DNA of 64,000 nucleotides from Burkholderia sp. Bp9143 (GTDB lineage Bacteria > Pseudomonadota > Gammaproteobacteria > Burkholderiales > Burkholderiaceae), in NCBI RefSeq assembly GCF_003853645.1, contig NZ_QTPO01000011.1, positions 1 to 64,000 of the forward strand, read 5' to 3'. Shown piece after piece: positions 1 through 9,073 of the stretch. Each line of letters starts with the position of its first letter. The first letter of the stretch is position 1. Under the pieces are notes generated by a model. The model was not told where the DNA came from, did no database searches, and saw only the letters and a list, made by a program, of their open reading frames with translations. The position numbers and the translations under genes were made by a program.

Positions 1-62
1 TGAAGGTGCCGGACGTGAAGACGCTGGTCGAGAAGCTGAAGACCGAAGCCAAGGTGCTGTAA
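1..62 (+). CDS. etfB: Electron transfer flavoprotein beta subunit, C-terminal end (partial)
   Basis: Only the last 19 codons and the TAA stop are inside the window (reading frame starts at base 3; ends ...TEAKVL). The lysine-rich tail followed 16 nt later by etfA is the usual etfB-etfA operon arrangement. EtfB with EtfA forms the heterodimeric FAD/AMP flavoprotein that passes electrons from acyl-CoA and other dehydrogenases to ETF-quinone oxidoreductase. The assignment rests mainly on context because so little sequence is present. Confidence 0.75.
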   Translation, partial: KVPDVKTLVEKLKTEAKVL

Positions 63-78
63 GAGGGAGCGGAAAGAG

Positions 79-1023
79 ATGACGATTCTGGTGATTGCAG
101 AACACGACAACGCGTCGATCAAGGCCGCGACGCTGAATACGGTGGCAGCGGCAGCCGAGGTTGGCAAATTCGTCGGCGGTGACATTCATGTGCTGGTCGC
201 GGGCCACAATGCGCAAGCGGCAGCCGACGCAGCGGCAAAGATCGCAGGTGTGTCGAAGGTGCTGCTGGCCGACGCGCCGCAGCTCGAAGCGGGCCTGGCG
301 GAAAACGTCGAAGCGACCGCGCTGAACATCGCGAAGGATTACTCGCACATCCTCGCGCCGGCTACGGCCTACGGCAAGAACATCGCGCCGCGTATTGCCG
401 CGAAGCTGGACGTCGCGCAGATCTCGGACATCACGGCGGTCGATTCGCCCGACACGTTCGAGCGCCCGATCTACGCGGGCAACGCGATCGCGACGGTGCA
501 GTCGAGCGATCCGATCAAGGTGATCACGGTGCGTGCGACCGGTTTCGACCCGGTTGCAGCCGAAGGCGGCAGCGCGGCGGTCGAGAAGATCGAAGCGGCA
601 GCGGACGCCGGCAAGTCGCAGTTCGTGAGCCGTGAGGTGACGAAGCTGGATCGTCCGGAACTGACGTCCGCAAGCATCATCGTGTCAGGCGGCCGCGGTC
701 TGGGCAGCGGCGAGAACTATACGAAGGTGCTGGAGCCGCTGGCCGACAAGCTGTCGGCAGCACTCGGTGCCTCGCGCGCGGCAGTCGATGCTGGCTACGT
801 GCCGAACGACTACCAGGTCGGCCAGACCGGCAAGATCGTCGCGCCGCAGCTGTACATCGCGGTGGGCATCTCGGGTGCGATCCAGCACCTGGCCGGCATG
901 AAGGATTCGAAGGTGATCGTCGCGATCAACAAGGATCCGGAAGCGCCGATCTTCAGTGTGGCCGACTACGGTTTGGTGAGCGACCTGTTCGACGCGGTGC
1001 CTGCGTTGATCGAGATCCTGTAG
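79..1023 (+). CDS. etfA: Electron transfer flavoprotein alpha subunit
   Basis: 314 aa, the usual length for EtfA. The N-terminal half is the Rossmann-like ETF domain ([11 protein letters not shown]...). The C-terminal half carries the FAD-binding signature: [11 protein letters not shown] near residue 205, then [14 protein letters not shown] and [12 protein letters not shown] near residues 255-280, closing with the conserved [15 protein letters not shown]. EtfA holds the FAD and pairs with EtfB encoded just upstream (16-nt gap). A purine-rich GGAGCGGAAAGAG ribosome site lies directly before the ATG. It acts in the cytoplasm in fatty-acid and amino-acid oxidation. No anomalies seen. Confidence 0.96.
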   Translation: MTILVIAEHDNASIKAATLNTVAAAAEVGKFVGGDIHVLVAGHNAQAAADAAAKIAGVSKVLLADAPQLEAGLAENVEATALNIAKDYSHILAPATAYGKNIAPRIAAKLDVAQISDITAVDSPDTFERPIYAGNAIATVQSSDPIKVITVRATGFDPVAAEGGSAAVEKIEAAADAGKSQFVSREVTKLDRPELTSASIIVSGGRGLGSGENYTKVLEPLADKLSAALGASRAAVDAGYVPNDYQVGQTGKIVAPQLYIAVGISGAIQHLAGMKDSKVIVAINKDPEAPIFSVADYGLVSDLFDAVPALIEIL

Positions 1024-1045
1024 AACGATTTTTGCATTTTTCCGC

Positions 1046-1074
1046 GAATCCGGACGATGTCAGATTCCGGATTC
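1046..1074 (+). terminator. Possible terminator or hairpin after etfA
   Basis: Perfect 8-bp inverted repeat GAATCCGG (1046-1053) and CCGGATTC (1067-1074) with a 13-nt loop, 23 nt after the etfA stop. There is no T-tract on the + side, so it may act only as a 3' stabilising hairpin or with Rho. Confidence 0.4.
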
Positions 1075-1137
1075 AAACCTAGTCAGCCGCATCAAATCGT
1101 CAGCGGCGATAGCCGCATTTAATGGAGAGTATTCCTC

Positions 1138-1920
1138 ATGATTTCCACTACCGATCCGCACATCAATCGCAAACCGCGCAATATTTCTCAGGCGGAATGG
1201 GATACGCGCGTGCAACTCGCTGCTGCATATCGTCTGGCGGCAAAGTTCGAGTTGACGGACTTGATCTATACGCATATTTCGGCGCGCGTACCGGGTACGA
1301 ATGACCAGTTCCTGATCAATCCGCACGGCTGGTTCTTCGACGAGATTACGGCATCGTCGCTCGTCAAGATCGACGTGAACGGGAAACCGATTGGCGACGA
1401 CCGGTTCGAAGTCAATGCGGCAGGTTTCACCATCCATAGCGCACTTCATCAGGCGCGGCACGATGTGGAGTGCGTCGTCCATCTTCATACCACGTACGGG
1501 ATGGCAGTCGCGGCGATGGAGTGCGGGTTGTTGCCGCTCAACCAGATCAGCATGCAGTTCTACAATCGTGTCGCCTACCACGACTACGAGGGAATCTCGC
1601 TCGATCTCGACGAACGTCAGCGCATTGTCAAATCGATCGGGGAAAAGGACTACCTGATCCTGCGCAATCACGGGCTGCTGACGACGGGACGCTCGGTCGC
1701 AGAGGCATTCACGCGCATGTACTACTTGAACAAGGCGTGCGAGATCCAGGTGGCAACGTTGTCGGCGGGACAGAAGGTGACGATTCCTTCGCCGGAAGTA
1801 TGCGAGCACGCGGCCAAGCAACACGACGATTACGCGTACCTGGATACGGTGCATCTCGATCGGGAGTGGACTGCGTTGCTGCGTCTTCTCGATCGCGACG
1901 GCGGCGGCTATCGCGTCTGA
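1138..1920 (+). CDS. Class II aldolase/adducin family protein
   Basis: 260 aa, one class II aldolase/adducin domain over nearly its whole length. Metal-site histidines are visible in VVHLHTTYGMAVA (about residues 118-130) and in LRNHGLLT (about residues 178-185); ISARVPG near residue 50 matches the conserved phosphate-loop region. The family includes fuculose-phosphate aldolase, ribulose-5-phosphate epimerase and many uncharacterised Zn-dependent lyases or decarboxylases. The substrate cannot be told from sequence. GGAGAG lies 9 nt before the ATG. It stands alone, about 115 nt after etfA, so a separate transcription unit is likely. Confidence 0.9.
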   Translation: MISTTDPHINRKPRNISQAEWDTRVQLAAAYRLAAKFELTDLIYTHISARVPGTNDQFLINPHGWFFDEITASSLVKIDVNGKPIGDDRFEVNAAGFTIHSALHQARHDVECVVHLHTTYGMAVAAMECGLLPLNQISMQFYNRVAYHDYEGISLDLDERQRIVKSIGEKDYLILRNHGLLTTGRSVAEAFTRMYYLNKACEIQVATLSAGQKVTIPSPEVCEHAAKQHDDYAYLDTVHLDREWTALLRLLDRDGGGYRV

Positions 1921-2064
1921 GCCCGATACGTTTCGCCGGGATCATTCAAGCAGGATGGTGCGATGCGTCGCTGCTTCTGCAGACACGTCGCACCGAATCT
2001 GACCCGGCAGCCCCGCGCCGGATCGGTGCCGGACAATCTCAATCATTTGACAGCATGATTAGGT

Positions 2065-2622
2065 GTGTTGGCATATCAATTTTTTGCGCTGCGCGAAGTC
2101 ACGCTGACGGATCTTCGATTCCCGTTTACAGCACGATGGTACTCAGAGCGTGGCGTTGTCAAGTTGTCGAAAAGGTACGGCAGCGAACTGGTTCGCCGAG
2201 ACGGTTTCGCCCATGTTCGACGCGAGGAATTGTTTGATGTCGCGATGAGCCCTGATCAGACGGGCGCGGTCGCTGGGCAACTGCAACTCGACCTTCCTGC
2301 GCAAGGCGGAAACAGCGAACCCGATTGGTGCGCGCTTGCGGCAGCCTATGAAAACGGTAAAGGTGGCTTGGGATTTGTTCTTGCGCAGAATATGTTTCTG
2401 TTGCCGGAGTATCCATGGACGATCAGCGCGCTCGCGTCTCGCCTTGCGATCAAGCCGCGTATGCTGCAAATGAGTTTGTTCCAGGAGTGCTATAGCTTCG
2501 ATGCGGTATTGAGGCGATGCCGGCGGCTGAATGCGTTGCTGCAACTCGGGGGCGCGGGATGTGTCTTTGAAATTGTTGCTGGCCCCGTTTGCGCACCTGA
2601 CAACATTGTCGCTCGTCACTGA
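2065..2622 (+). CDS. Small AraC-like helix-turn-helix protein (hypothetical)
   Basis: 185 aa if the GTG at 2065 is used; an internal ATG at 2245 would give 125 aa. The C-terminal part contains YPWTISALASRLAIKPRMLQMSLFQE followed by a basic helix with RRCRRLNALLQ, which resembles the first helix-turn-helix of AraC-type DNA-binding domains with a shortened second one. No ligand domain is seen. The region before residue 60 has coherent codon use, so the longer start may be right. Function is inferred as a possible DNA-binding regulator; no target is apparent. Confidence 0.5.
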   Translation: MLAYQFFALREVTLTDLRFPFTARWYSERGVVKLSKRYGSELVRRDGFAHVRREELFDVAMSPDQTGAVAGQLQLDLPAQGGNSEPDWCALAAAYENGKGGLGFVLAQNMFLLPEYPWTISALASRLAIKPRMLQMSLFQECYSFDAVLRRCRRLNALLQLGGAGCVFEIVAGPVCAPDNIVARH

Positions 2623-3003
2623 CCGGCGGTACGTTCGCACTAACCGAGCGGTAGCCGCGCTCTGGTGATACGGGGGGGCACCACCTGACGAATTGCTGCG
2701 GTCAGGCGGTTCGGAAAGTCTGCATTTAACTGTCGAAGCGTGACGAGGGCGTAGCGGTTAGCGCCGGCATAAACACCAACAGCCAGCTCTGAGCGATCGG
2801 CTCGCGGTATGCATGGCGGGAATCGCCAATCGTCATCCCCGGTCGGACGGGCATCGAGATTCTCGACGCCCGACCCGTTCAAGCAGCGGTATTGTTCAAC
2901 CGAAGCAACCGGGGCCATTCTCCAGGATTGAAATGGTCAGAAGAAATCACGCAGTGCGAAATTACGTAAATTTTGAGCAGGAGCCGTCTCAGGCGGCGGG
3001 GCG
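2623..3003. other. Intergenic stretch, no supported gene
   Basis: 381 bp between the AraC-like gene and the secreted-protein gene. A 92-codon minus-strand ORF at 2640-2918 has no recognisable domain, no convincing ribosome site and mixed codon use, so it is not called. Confidence 0.5.
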
Positions 3004-3297
3004 TCAATAGTCACGATGCTCGCGGTCGCGCTCGTGTTCGTGCTCGCGCCACGGATCACGTTCACGCGGATGACGATGCATCCACGCGTCGTGCTCCCAG
3101 TAGCGATGGCCGTCCCAGTAGCGGTCGCCGTGCATGCCAATCGTGATCGACACATCCGCCGCCGGGGCCGGACGCTCTTCGTACGCGGGCTGCGGTGCAA
3201 CGTAGACTTGCGCGAAGGCCGCGCTGGCCGCGACGAGTGTGCCGCCTGCCACGAGTGTCGGCAGAATTCGACGTATTGCCATTGTCATGGGTTTCAT
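3004..3297 (-). CDS. Small secreted His/Trp/Tyr-rich protein
   Basis: 97 aa starting at the ATG at 3297, which has a good GGAGGAGA ribosome site 6 nt upstream; a longer reading frame exists but lacks this. It has a classical signal peptide (MKPMTMAIRRILPTLVAGG..., cleavage likely after ASAAFAQ). The mature part is short, with DRYWDGHRYWEHDAW and then a highly charged tail of Arg, Glu, Asp and His. Similar YWDG/HxxW small periplasmic proteins are common in Burkholderia and have no known role. The His-rich tail could bind metal (inference). Confidence 0.7.
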   Translation of the reverse strand: MKPMTMAIRRILPTLVAGGTLVAASAAFAQVYVAPQPAYEERPAPAADVSITIGMHGDRYWDGHRYWEHDAWMHRHPRERDPWREHEHERDREHRDY

Positions 3298-3682
3298 CGT
3301 GCTCTCCTCCATTAAATACCTGAAGACGAGCATGATTTGTTCCCATATGGAGCGGCAGACGCTTCGCTCGCTAGTTCAACCATGCCGCCGCGTCTCTTCG
3401 ACGCCAGTGCCGATCCGGTGTCGGAACGCACAATGTCTCCGTCGCCGCAGGCTGGATACGCATGCGCTCCGAGGTACAGCGATGGAGGCGTCGTTGAGCG
3501 CTCGTGCGATTCACCGGAGGTGACCGTCGAAAGGCGCGTGGCGAATCAAGCAGTCGTCATACCGTTACCCGACGCGGCCGCGGCATTGGATGCGATGCCG
3601 CGGCCGGGAGAGGGGAACGGGCAGGTTCAGGTTCGCGGCATGGCGCAGCGTGCCATGCGTCGCGAACCAGCCTGCCCGCGGA
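3298..3682. other. Intergenic stretch with a hairpin downstream of the oxidoreductase
   Basis: 385 bp. The only structure seen is GCATGGC (3638-3644) paired with GCCATGC (3652-3658), just beyond the 3' end of the minus-strand oxidoreductase; it lacks a T-run. The long + strand ORFs entering here are antisense shadows of the oxidoreductase gene. Confidence 0.4.
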
Positions 3683-5962
3683 TCAGACGACCGCCGAGCG
3701 CGCGACCCGCACCGGCACCGACTTGTACGACGGCGTGCCGCTTTCCTTGTCGATGTAGTCGAGCGGCACGAGCACGTTCGCCTCCGGGTAATACGCGCCG
3801 ACCGATCCTGGCGCGATGTCGTACTCGATCGCGGTGATCTTCTCGAGGCGCAGTGTGCGGCCAGACGCGGTGATCGTCTCGATGTCGACGAGGTCGCCGT
3901 GTTCGAGCCCGTACTTCGCGAGATCGGCCGCGTTCATGAACAGCACGTCGCGACGCCCGAACACGCCGCGATAGCGGTCGTCGAGCCCGTAGATCGTCGT
4001 GTTGTACTGGTCGTGGCTGCGCAGCGTGATCAGCCGCAGCACCTGCTCGGCGCCGAGCACGTCAGCGTCTTCCTTCACGCCCTTGTAGACCGAGAACATC
4101 GCCTTGCCGGTCGGCGTGGGCCACACGCGCTCGGTCGGCGGCAGCGGCAGGCGGAAGCCGCCCGGCGTGCGGATCCGCTCGTTGAACGCCTCGAAGCCGG
4201 GCACCGTCTTGTCGATCAGGTCGCGAATGCGGTCGTAGTCGGCGATCAGGTCGAGCCACGCGACCTTGCTGGCCGGCAGCGTCGCATGGGCGATCCCCGC
4301 GACGATCGCGGGCTCCGAGCGCAACTGGTCGGACGCCGGCTTGAGCTTGCCGGCCGACGCGTGGACCATCGACATCGAATCCTCGACGGTGATCGACTGC
4401 CGGCCGCTCGCCTGCATGTCGAGCTCGGTGCGGCCGAGCACGGGCAGGATATAGGTTTCCTTCGCCACCAGCAGATGCGAGCGGTTCAGCTTCGTGCCGA
4501 GATGCACGCTGAGGTCGAGCTTCGCCATCGCGGGGAACGACAGTTCGGGATCGGGCAGCGCGACCGCGAAGTTGCCGCCGAGGCACAGCAGCGCCCTGGC
4601 CTGGCCGTCGACCATCGCCTGCATCGCCTGCACGGCGTCGTGCCCGTGATGCGCGGGCGGCTTGAAGCCGCATACGTCCTCGATCTTCTGCAGGAACTCG
4701 GCCGACGGCTTCTCGGTGATGCCGACCGTGCGGTTGCCCTGCACGTTCGAGTGGCCGCGCAGCGGGCACACGCCCGCGCCGGGCTTGCCGAAGTTGCCGC
4801 GCATCAGCAGCAGGTCGGCGATCAGGCGCACGGTCGCGGTGCCCTTGTTGTGCTGCGTGACGCCCATCCCGTACGTGACGATCGTCGCGTTCGACTTCGC
4901 ATAGGCGAGCGCGACCTGCTCGAGCTGCGCCTGGCTCAGGCCGCTCGCGCGCTCGATGTCGTCCCACGACGTGGCCTGCAGGTCGGTGGAGAACGCGTCG
5001 AAGCCGTTGGTGTGCTGCGCGATGAAGTCGCGGTCGAGCACGTCGCCGCGCTCGGCCTCGAGCTGCAGCAGTGCCTTCATGATGCCCTTCAGCGCGGCCG
5101 CGTCGCCGCCCGCGTCGACCTGGTAGTACGTCGACGCGATACGCGTCGAGCCGAACGACGCCATCTCGATCATGTCCTGCGGATCGGCAAAGCGTTCGAG
5201 CGCGCGCTCGCGCAGCGGATTGAACACGATGATCGGCACGTTGCGGCGCGAGCACTCGTGCAGCGTGCCCATCATCCGCGGGTGGTTCGTGCCCGGGTTG
5301 TGGCCGATCGAGATGATCAGCTCGCAGTGGTCGAAATCCTCCAGCGACACCGTGCCCTTGCCGATCCCGATCGATTGCGGCAGGCCGACGCTGGTCGGCT
5401 CGTGGCACATGTTCGAGCAGTCGGGGAAGTTGTTGGTGCCGAGCTCGCGCGCGAACAGTTGATACAGGTACGCGGCTTCGTTCGACGCGCGGCCCGACGT
5501 ATAGAACTCGACCTGCTCGGGCGGCAGCGCGCGCAGCACCTCGCCGATGTGCGCGAACGCGTCGTCCCATTCGACCGCGCGGAACGTGTCGGTCGCGCGA
5601 TCGTAGACGAGCGGATGCGTGAGCCGGCCCATGTTCTCCAACGCGTAGTCGGACATCCGCAGCAGCGACGATACCGTGTTCGCCGCGAAGAACTCGGGCG
5701 TCACGCGCTTGGTCGTCGCTTCCCACGTGACGGCCTTCGCGCCGTTCTCACAGAACTGGAACGTCGACTTGTGTTCCTTGTCGGGCCACGCGCAGCCGGG
5801 ACAGTCGAAGCCGTCGGGCTGGTTGGTCCGCATCAGCACGATCGGCGCCTCGATGGTTTCCATCTGCGTGCGCACGGCCTCGGCTGTCGCGCGAAGCGCG
5901 CCCCAACCGCCGGCGGGCCCATCGTACTTCCTGATGCCTGGCACTTCGCGTCGATTTGTCAT
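3683..5962 (-). CDS. FdhF/YdeP-type molybdopterin oxidoreductase (formate dehydrogenase alpha-like)
   Basis: 759 aa from the ATG at 5962, which has GGAGA 6-7 nt upstream; an ATG 4 codons earlier is less favoured. Near the N-terminus it has FDCPGCAWPD, the cysteine motif typical of the YdeP branch (TIGR01701-type), then the molybdopterin oxidoreductase core with GHNPGTNHPRMMGTL and CPLRGHSNVQGNRTVG, and the C-terminal dinucleotide-binding domain (LRSHDQYNTTIYGLDDRYRG). YdeP-like proteins are bis-MGD enzymes linked to acid stress in enterobacteria; true formate dehydrogenase activity is unproven. No FdhD or electron-transfer subunit lies nearby, so partners are encoded elsewhere. Confidence 0.88.
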   Translation of the reverse strand: MTNRREVPGIRKYDGPAGGWGALRATAEAVRTQMETIEAPIVLMRTNQPDGFDCPGCAWPDKEHKSTFQFCENGAKAVTWEATTKRVTPEFFAANTVSSLLRMSDYALENMGRLTHPLVYDRATDTFRAVEWDDAFAHIGEVLRALPPEQVEFYTSGRASNEAAYLYQLFARELGTNNFPDCSNMCHEPTSVGLPQSIGIGKGTVSLEDFDHCELIISIGHNPGTNHPRMMGTLHECSRRNVPIIVFNPLRERALERFADPQDMIEMASFGSTRIASTYYQVDAGGDAAALKGIMKALLQLEAERGDVLDRDFIAQHTNGFDAFSTDLQATSWDDIERASGLSQAQLEQVALAYAKSNATIVTYGMGVTQHNKGTATVRLIADLLLMRGNFGKPGAGVCPLRGHSNVQGNRTVGITEKPSAEFLQKIEDVCGFKPPAHHGHDAVQAMQAMVDGQARALLCLGGNFAVALPDPELSFPAMAKLDLSVHLGTKLNRSHLLVAKETYILPVLGRTELDMQASGRQSITVEDSMSMVHASAGKLKPASDQLRSEPAIVAGIAHATLPASKVAWLDLIADYDRIRDLIDKTVPGFEAFNERIRTPGGFRLPLPPTERVWPTPTGKAMFSVYKGVKEDADVLGAEQVLRLITLRSHDQYNTTIYGLDDRYRGVFGRRDVLFMNAADLAKYGLEHGDLVDIETITASGRTLRLEKITAIEYDIAPGSVGAYYPEANVLVPLDYIDKESGTPSYKSVPVRVARSAVV

Positions 5963-6094
5963 TTGAGTCTCCATGAGCCTTGTCCCGCTGCGGGCGGCTC
6001 GGGTTGCGCCGCGTCGCGGCGTGGGGCGGCGCCGTCGGGCGGACGGCGCCGGTCATGCGAGCCCGTGCGTTCGGGCCCGCCTGGTATCGGTGAT

Positions 6095-6350
6095 TCAGGG
6101 TGCGTCCTTCTTCGCACTGGACGACTTCTTTCCGGATGCCTTCGCGACCGGCGGGGGCGTCTCGGCCTTCGCTTCGTCATCCTTTTCATCTTTCGATGCC
6201 TTCGCCGCTCGCCTTGTCGTAATCGACCTCGATGTGATCGCCGAAGGTCAGCTCGTCCGCAAGGATGTCCTTCGCGAGCTTCGTCTCGATGATCTGGCAC
6301 ACCTGCCGCTTCAGTTCGCGCGCGCCGAATTCCGGTTGATAGCCGGAATA
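6095..6350 (-). pseudogene. Remnant of a ClpA/ClpB-type AAA+ ATPase, C-terminal end, frameshifted
   Basis: Reading the minus strand from about 6350, GYQPEFGARELKRQVCQ followed by TKLAKDILADELTFGDHI matches the small C-terminal domain after AAA-2 of Clp ATPases (GAR-x-LKR, LA-x-x-IL). The frame stops at 6186-6188. One frame over, the same DNA continues as a lysine-rich tail (KASKDEKDDEAKAE...) ending at a TGA at 6095-6097. The natural tail has therefore been put out of frame by a small indel near 6195-6205. Everything upstream of the GYQPEF motif is absent, so this is a 5'-truncated and frameshifted relic. Confidence 0.7.
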
Positions 6351-6818
6351 CCGGCCGCGTTCGACGCCGGCAACACCGGTGTTTCGCTCGGCCCGCGGCG
6401 TCACTTCGACTCCGTTCAAAATAGCGAATCGAACAATGGCCTCCAAGACACAGTTCCGCATCGGCCCGGCCGGGAATTGCACCCTCACATGCGTGCGAGC
6501 ATGAGACGCAAGGAGTACAGACGAGCGCGCATGCGGGTGCGGCATGCGAGAGACGGAAACGTGGCGGCGCGCGACGCGCGCGAAGCGCGGTGCGACATCG
6601 GCGCGCAGGGCGCCGGTGGAGAGCAAACGGGACGGCGTGCGCGAAGTGAAACGCGGCTGCGCAAGCGCATGGGTGCGATGACGCGGTGCGGTGGCGTGTT
6701 CGGGCGGGTTTCGCCGGGCCCCGCGCGCACCGTAACCGGTGCGTGGCGCAGGGCCGAAGACGAAGAAGGCGGGTTGCACGGTGCCGGCCGGATATGGCGC
6801 AACCGTGGCGAACCGGTG
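6351..6818. other. Intergenic stretch, no supported gene
   Basis: About 470 bp between the Clp relic and the small gene downstream of encapsulin. Overlapping ORFs on both strands have arginine-rich compositions typical of wrong-frame GC-rich DNA. Nothing recognisable is seen. Confidence 0.5.
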
Positions 6819-7088
6819 TCAGTCGGAGAGTTTCATCGCGAGCCGATGCCGTGCGATCTGCTTCACGTCGGCTGATAGCGGCGCATTCGGCAGACCATTG
6901 GCCCAGACGGAGAACGAATCCTCGATCAGGTTGCGGGTATCGGGCGGCAGTTCGGCCAGCATCAGCGACACCACGGTGAACAATACGGCGGTGTCGCCGG
7001 CCTGGCGGCTCGCGTTCGCGTCGACGGCCTGCTTCAGGCTGTCGACCGACGCTTGCAGCGCCTGTAATGCGTCATTCGATTCGCTCAT
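6819..7088 (-). CDS. Small hypothetical protein downstream of encapsulin
   Basis: 89 aa from the ATG at 7088 (GGAG 7 nt upstream, favoured over the ATG at 7100). It starts MSESNDALQALQASVDSLKQAV, a short amphipathic coiled-coil-like segment. A hydrophobic stretch follows (TAVLFTVVSLMLAELP), then a helical tail ending HRLAMKLSD. No family recognised. It lies 100 nt after the encapsulin stop on the same strand, so it may be part of the dyp-encapsulin transcript. A role as accessory or secondary cargo is speculation from position only. Confidence 0.6.
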   Translation of the reverse strand: MSESNDALQALQASVDSLKQAVDANASRQAGDTAVLFTVVSLMLAELPPDTRNLIEDSFSVWANGLPNAPLSADVKQIARHRLAMKLSD

Positions 7089-7188
7089 GTCACGCTCCAT
7101 GCAGGAGGGTTCGGTCGGCGACGAACGTGCGGCCGGCCATGCGACCGGTGCGCGCGACACCCGGCAGGCCTCGCGCGCGGGCGGGACG

Positions 7189-8004
7189 TCAGGTCGCCGC
7201 GTTGGCCTGCGGCGCCACGGCCACCGATGCCTCGCTCGTCAGCATCAGGAACGTGAACGTTTCGCGCAGGTACAGGCGAACGACCTTGTCGGTATGGCTC
7301 GTGTAGCCGATCGACACGTCTTCGCCGAGGTGCAGTTCATAGTCGCCACCGCGGGTGGACAGCACGCAGCCGCCGCTGATCGCCGGCGCCCAGATGATCT
7401 CGCCGCTGACGATGCGCTTGATGTGGCCCAGCACCGGATAGCCCTGGTCGCGCGCTTCGCTGAGCGCCGTGTAGGCGTCCGAGCCGAGCACGACCGAGTA
7501 CGGGCCGTCGACGCCGGCGAGCCGCAGCGCTTCGAGCGCATCGCTGATCGCGTCCGGGTACGCGCTGACGTCGGTCGGCAGCGTGAGCTTGCGGTTCGAC
7601 GTGCCTTCACGGATGCCGACGATGTCGGCGGCTTGATAGCCGTCGAAGATCGCGCCGTCTTCGGCGAACGCGAGCCGTTGCGCGGCGTCCTTCGCCGGCT
7701 GCCAGTCGGCGTCGCGTGCGCCGCGCTCGACGCTGTCGATCGCATCGCGGCTCAGCTCGAACGGCACCGTCAGCTCGACGATCGTGCGGACTTCGCGCAG
7801 CCTTGCACCCACCAGCTCGCGCGGCGCGGCGACCTCGCGCAGATGCCCGGTGCCGACGGCCGACAGCTCGGGGCCGGCCGGGCCCTCGACGTCGACCACG
7901 CGGCGCCCGGCCACCGAGCGCTTGAAGGTGCGTGCCACTTCTTCCTCGATCTGCTCCCAGGCGGACGAGGCAATCGGCGCGAGTTCGCGGTGCAGGTTAT
8001 TCAT
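7189..8004 (-). CDS. Encapsulin shell protein (family 1, linocin/HK97 fold)
   Basis: 271 aa, the expected size for a family 1 encapsulin. It opens with NNLHRELAPIASSAWEQIEEEV and carries RTFKRSVAGRRVVDVEGPAG and the long WQPAKDAAQRLAFAEDGAIFDGY region typical of the HK97-like P and E-loop domains, closing with FTFLMLTSEASVAVAPQ. Such proteins self-assemble into icosahedral protein compartments that load enzymes bearing a C-terminal targeting peptide. The start codon overlaps the end of the DyP peroxidase gene by 8 nt (7997-8004), indicating translational coupling of cargo and shell. Confidence 0.93.
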   Translation of the reverse strand: MNNLHRELAPIASSAWEQIEEEVARTFKRSVAGRRVVDVEGPAGPELSAVGTGHLREVAAPRELVGARLREVRTIVELTVPFELSRDAIDSVERGARDADWQPAKDAAQRLAFAEDGAIFDGYQAADIVGIREGTSNRKLTLPTDVSAYPDAISDALEALRLAGVDGPYSVVLGSDAYTALSEARDQGYPVLGHIKRIVSGEIIWAPAISGGCVLSTRGGDYELHLGEDVSIGYTSHTDKVVRLYLRETFTFLMLTSEASVAVAPQANAAT

Positions 8005-9073
8005 GGGCCTTGGCTCCTTTCAACGATCCGATGTTCAGCGAGCCGTCACGACGCGACTCGGGCGATGTGGGTGCCGGCTGCGCGGCGGCGGGGGCGTCGG
8101 CGGCCGGCACGGCGCGATCGGCGAGCGCTTCGAGCAGGTCGGCCGACGGCACGAAGAACAGCGAGCCGGTGACCGCGCGGCTGTAGTCGAGCAGCCGGTC
8201 GTAGTTGCCGGGCGGGCGGCCGACGAACATGTTCTCGAGCATCTGCTCGATCGGCGCCGGCGAGCGCGCGTAGCCGATGAAATAGGTGCCGAATTCGCCG
8301 GAGCCGGGGCGCCCGAACGGCATGTTGTCGCGCAGGATCTTCACTTCCTGGCCGTTTTCGTCGAGCGTGGTCAGCGCGCTGTGCGAGCACGACGGCTTCA
8401 CGTCCGGCGCCAGCTCGATGTCGGACAGCTTGGTGCGCCCGATGATGCGCTCCTGCGTCTCGACCGCGAGCGCGTTCCAGCCGGCCATGTCATGCAGATA
8501 TTTCTGCACGATCACGTAGCTGCCGCCGGCGAATTCCGAATCTTCGTCGCCGATCACCGTGAAGTCGACCGCCTCGCGGCCTTCCGGGTTCTCGGTGCCG
8601 TCGACGAAGCCGATCATCGCGCGCTGGTCGAAGTTGCGGAAGCCGTGCACCTCGTCGACGACCGTGACCGCGTCGCCGAGCGCGCCGAGCAGTTGCGTTG
8701 CGAGCTCGAAGCACAGGTCCATCGCGTCGGCGCGGATGTGCAGCAGGATGTCGCCCGGCGTCGCGACCGCCACGCGCTGGCCGGCGCCGAATTCGCGGAA
8801 CGGATGCAGCGACGCGGGGCGCCGATCGCCGAACAGCGCATCCCATGCGTCGGCGCCGAAGCCGCATACGCAGGACAGGTTGCCGCCCGGCACGCGCTTG
8901 CCGACCGAGCGCACGAGCGCGGCGATGTCGCCGCACCACGCGCGGATCGTGTCGGCGCGGTCGGCGCCCGGGTTGACGGTTGCGACGAGGAAGATCGCGC
9001 TGCGCGTGATCGGGCTGTGAACGGCCTGGGAAAGCGGGGGACGGGTTTGCATCGCGGCCTGCCGGTCAGTCAT
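7997..9073 (-). CDS. DyP-type haem peroxidase, encapsulin cargo
   Basis: 358 aa. DyP landmarks seen: FVDGTENP (residues 156-163, distal Asp158), candidate proximal His231 in CSHSAL, and distal Arg248 in ILRDNMPFG; the ferredoxin-like halves are intact. After an Ala/Pro-rich linker (about residues 318-340) the chain ends DGSLNIGSLKGAKAHE, which matches the known cargo-loading peptide of encapsulated DyPs (DGSLxIGSLKG). The enzyme reduces peroxide with broad organic donors. The first ATG (9073) has a weak ribosome site; Met8 (9052) is an alternative start. It is first in an operon with encapsulin. Confidence 0.94.
   Translation of the reverse strand: MTDRQAAMQTRPPLSQAVHSPITRSAIFLVATVNPGADRADTIRAWCGDIAALVRSVGKRVPGGNLSCVCGFGADAWDALFGDRRPASLHPFREFGAGQRVAVATPGDILLHIRADAMDLCFELATQLLGALGDAVTVVDEVHGFRNFDQRAMIGFVDGTENPEGREAVDFTVIGDEDSEFAGGSYVIVQKYLHDMAGWNALAVETQERIIGRTKLSDIELAPDVKPSCSHSALTTLDENGQEVKILRDNMPFGRPGSGEFGTYFIGYARSPAPIEQMLENMFVGRPPGNYDRLLDYSRAVTGSLFFVPSADLLEALADRAVPAADAPAAAQPAPTSPESRRDGSLNIGSLKGAKAHE

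Noticed and set aside
2640..2918. 92-codon minus ORF
   Set aside because: No ribosome site, no domain, mixed third-position use; could not be supported.
3590..6292. 900-codon + strand ORF
   Set aside because: Antisense shadow of the molybdopterin oxidoreductase; arginine-rich composition with no domains.
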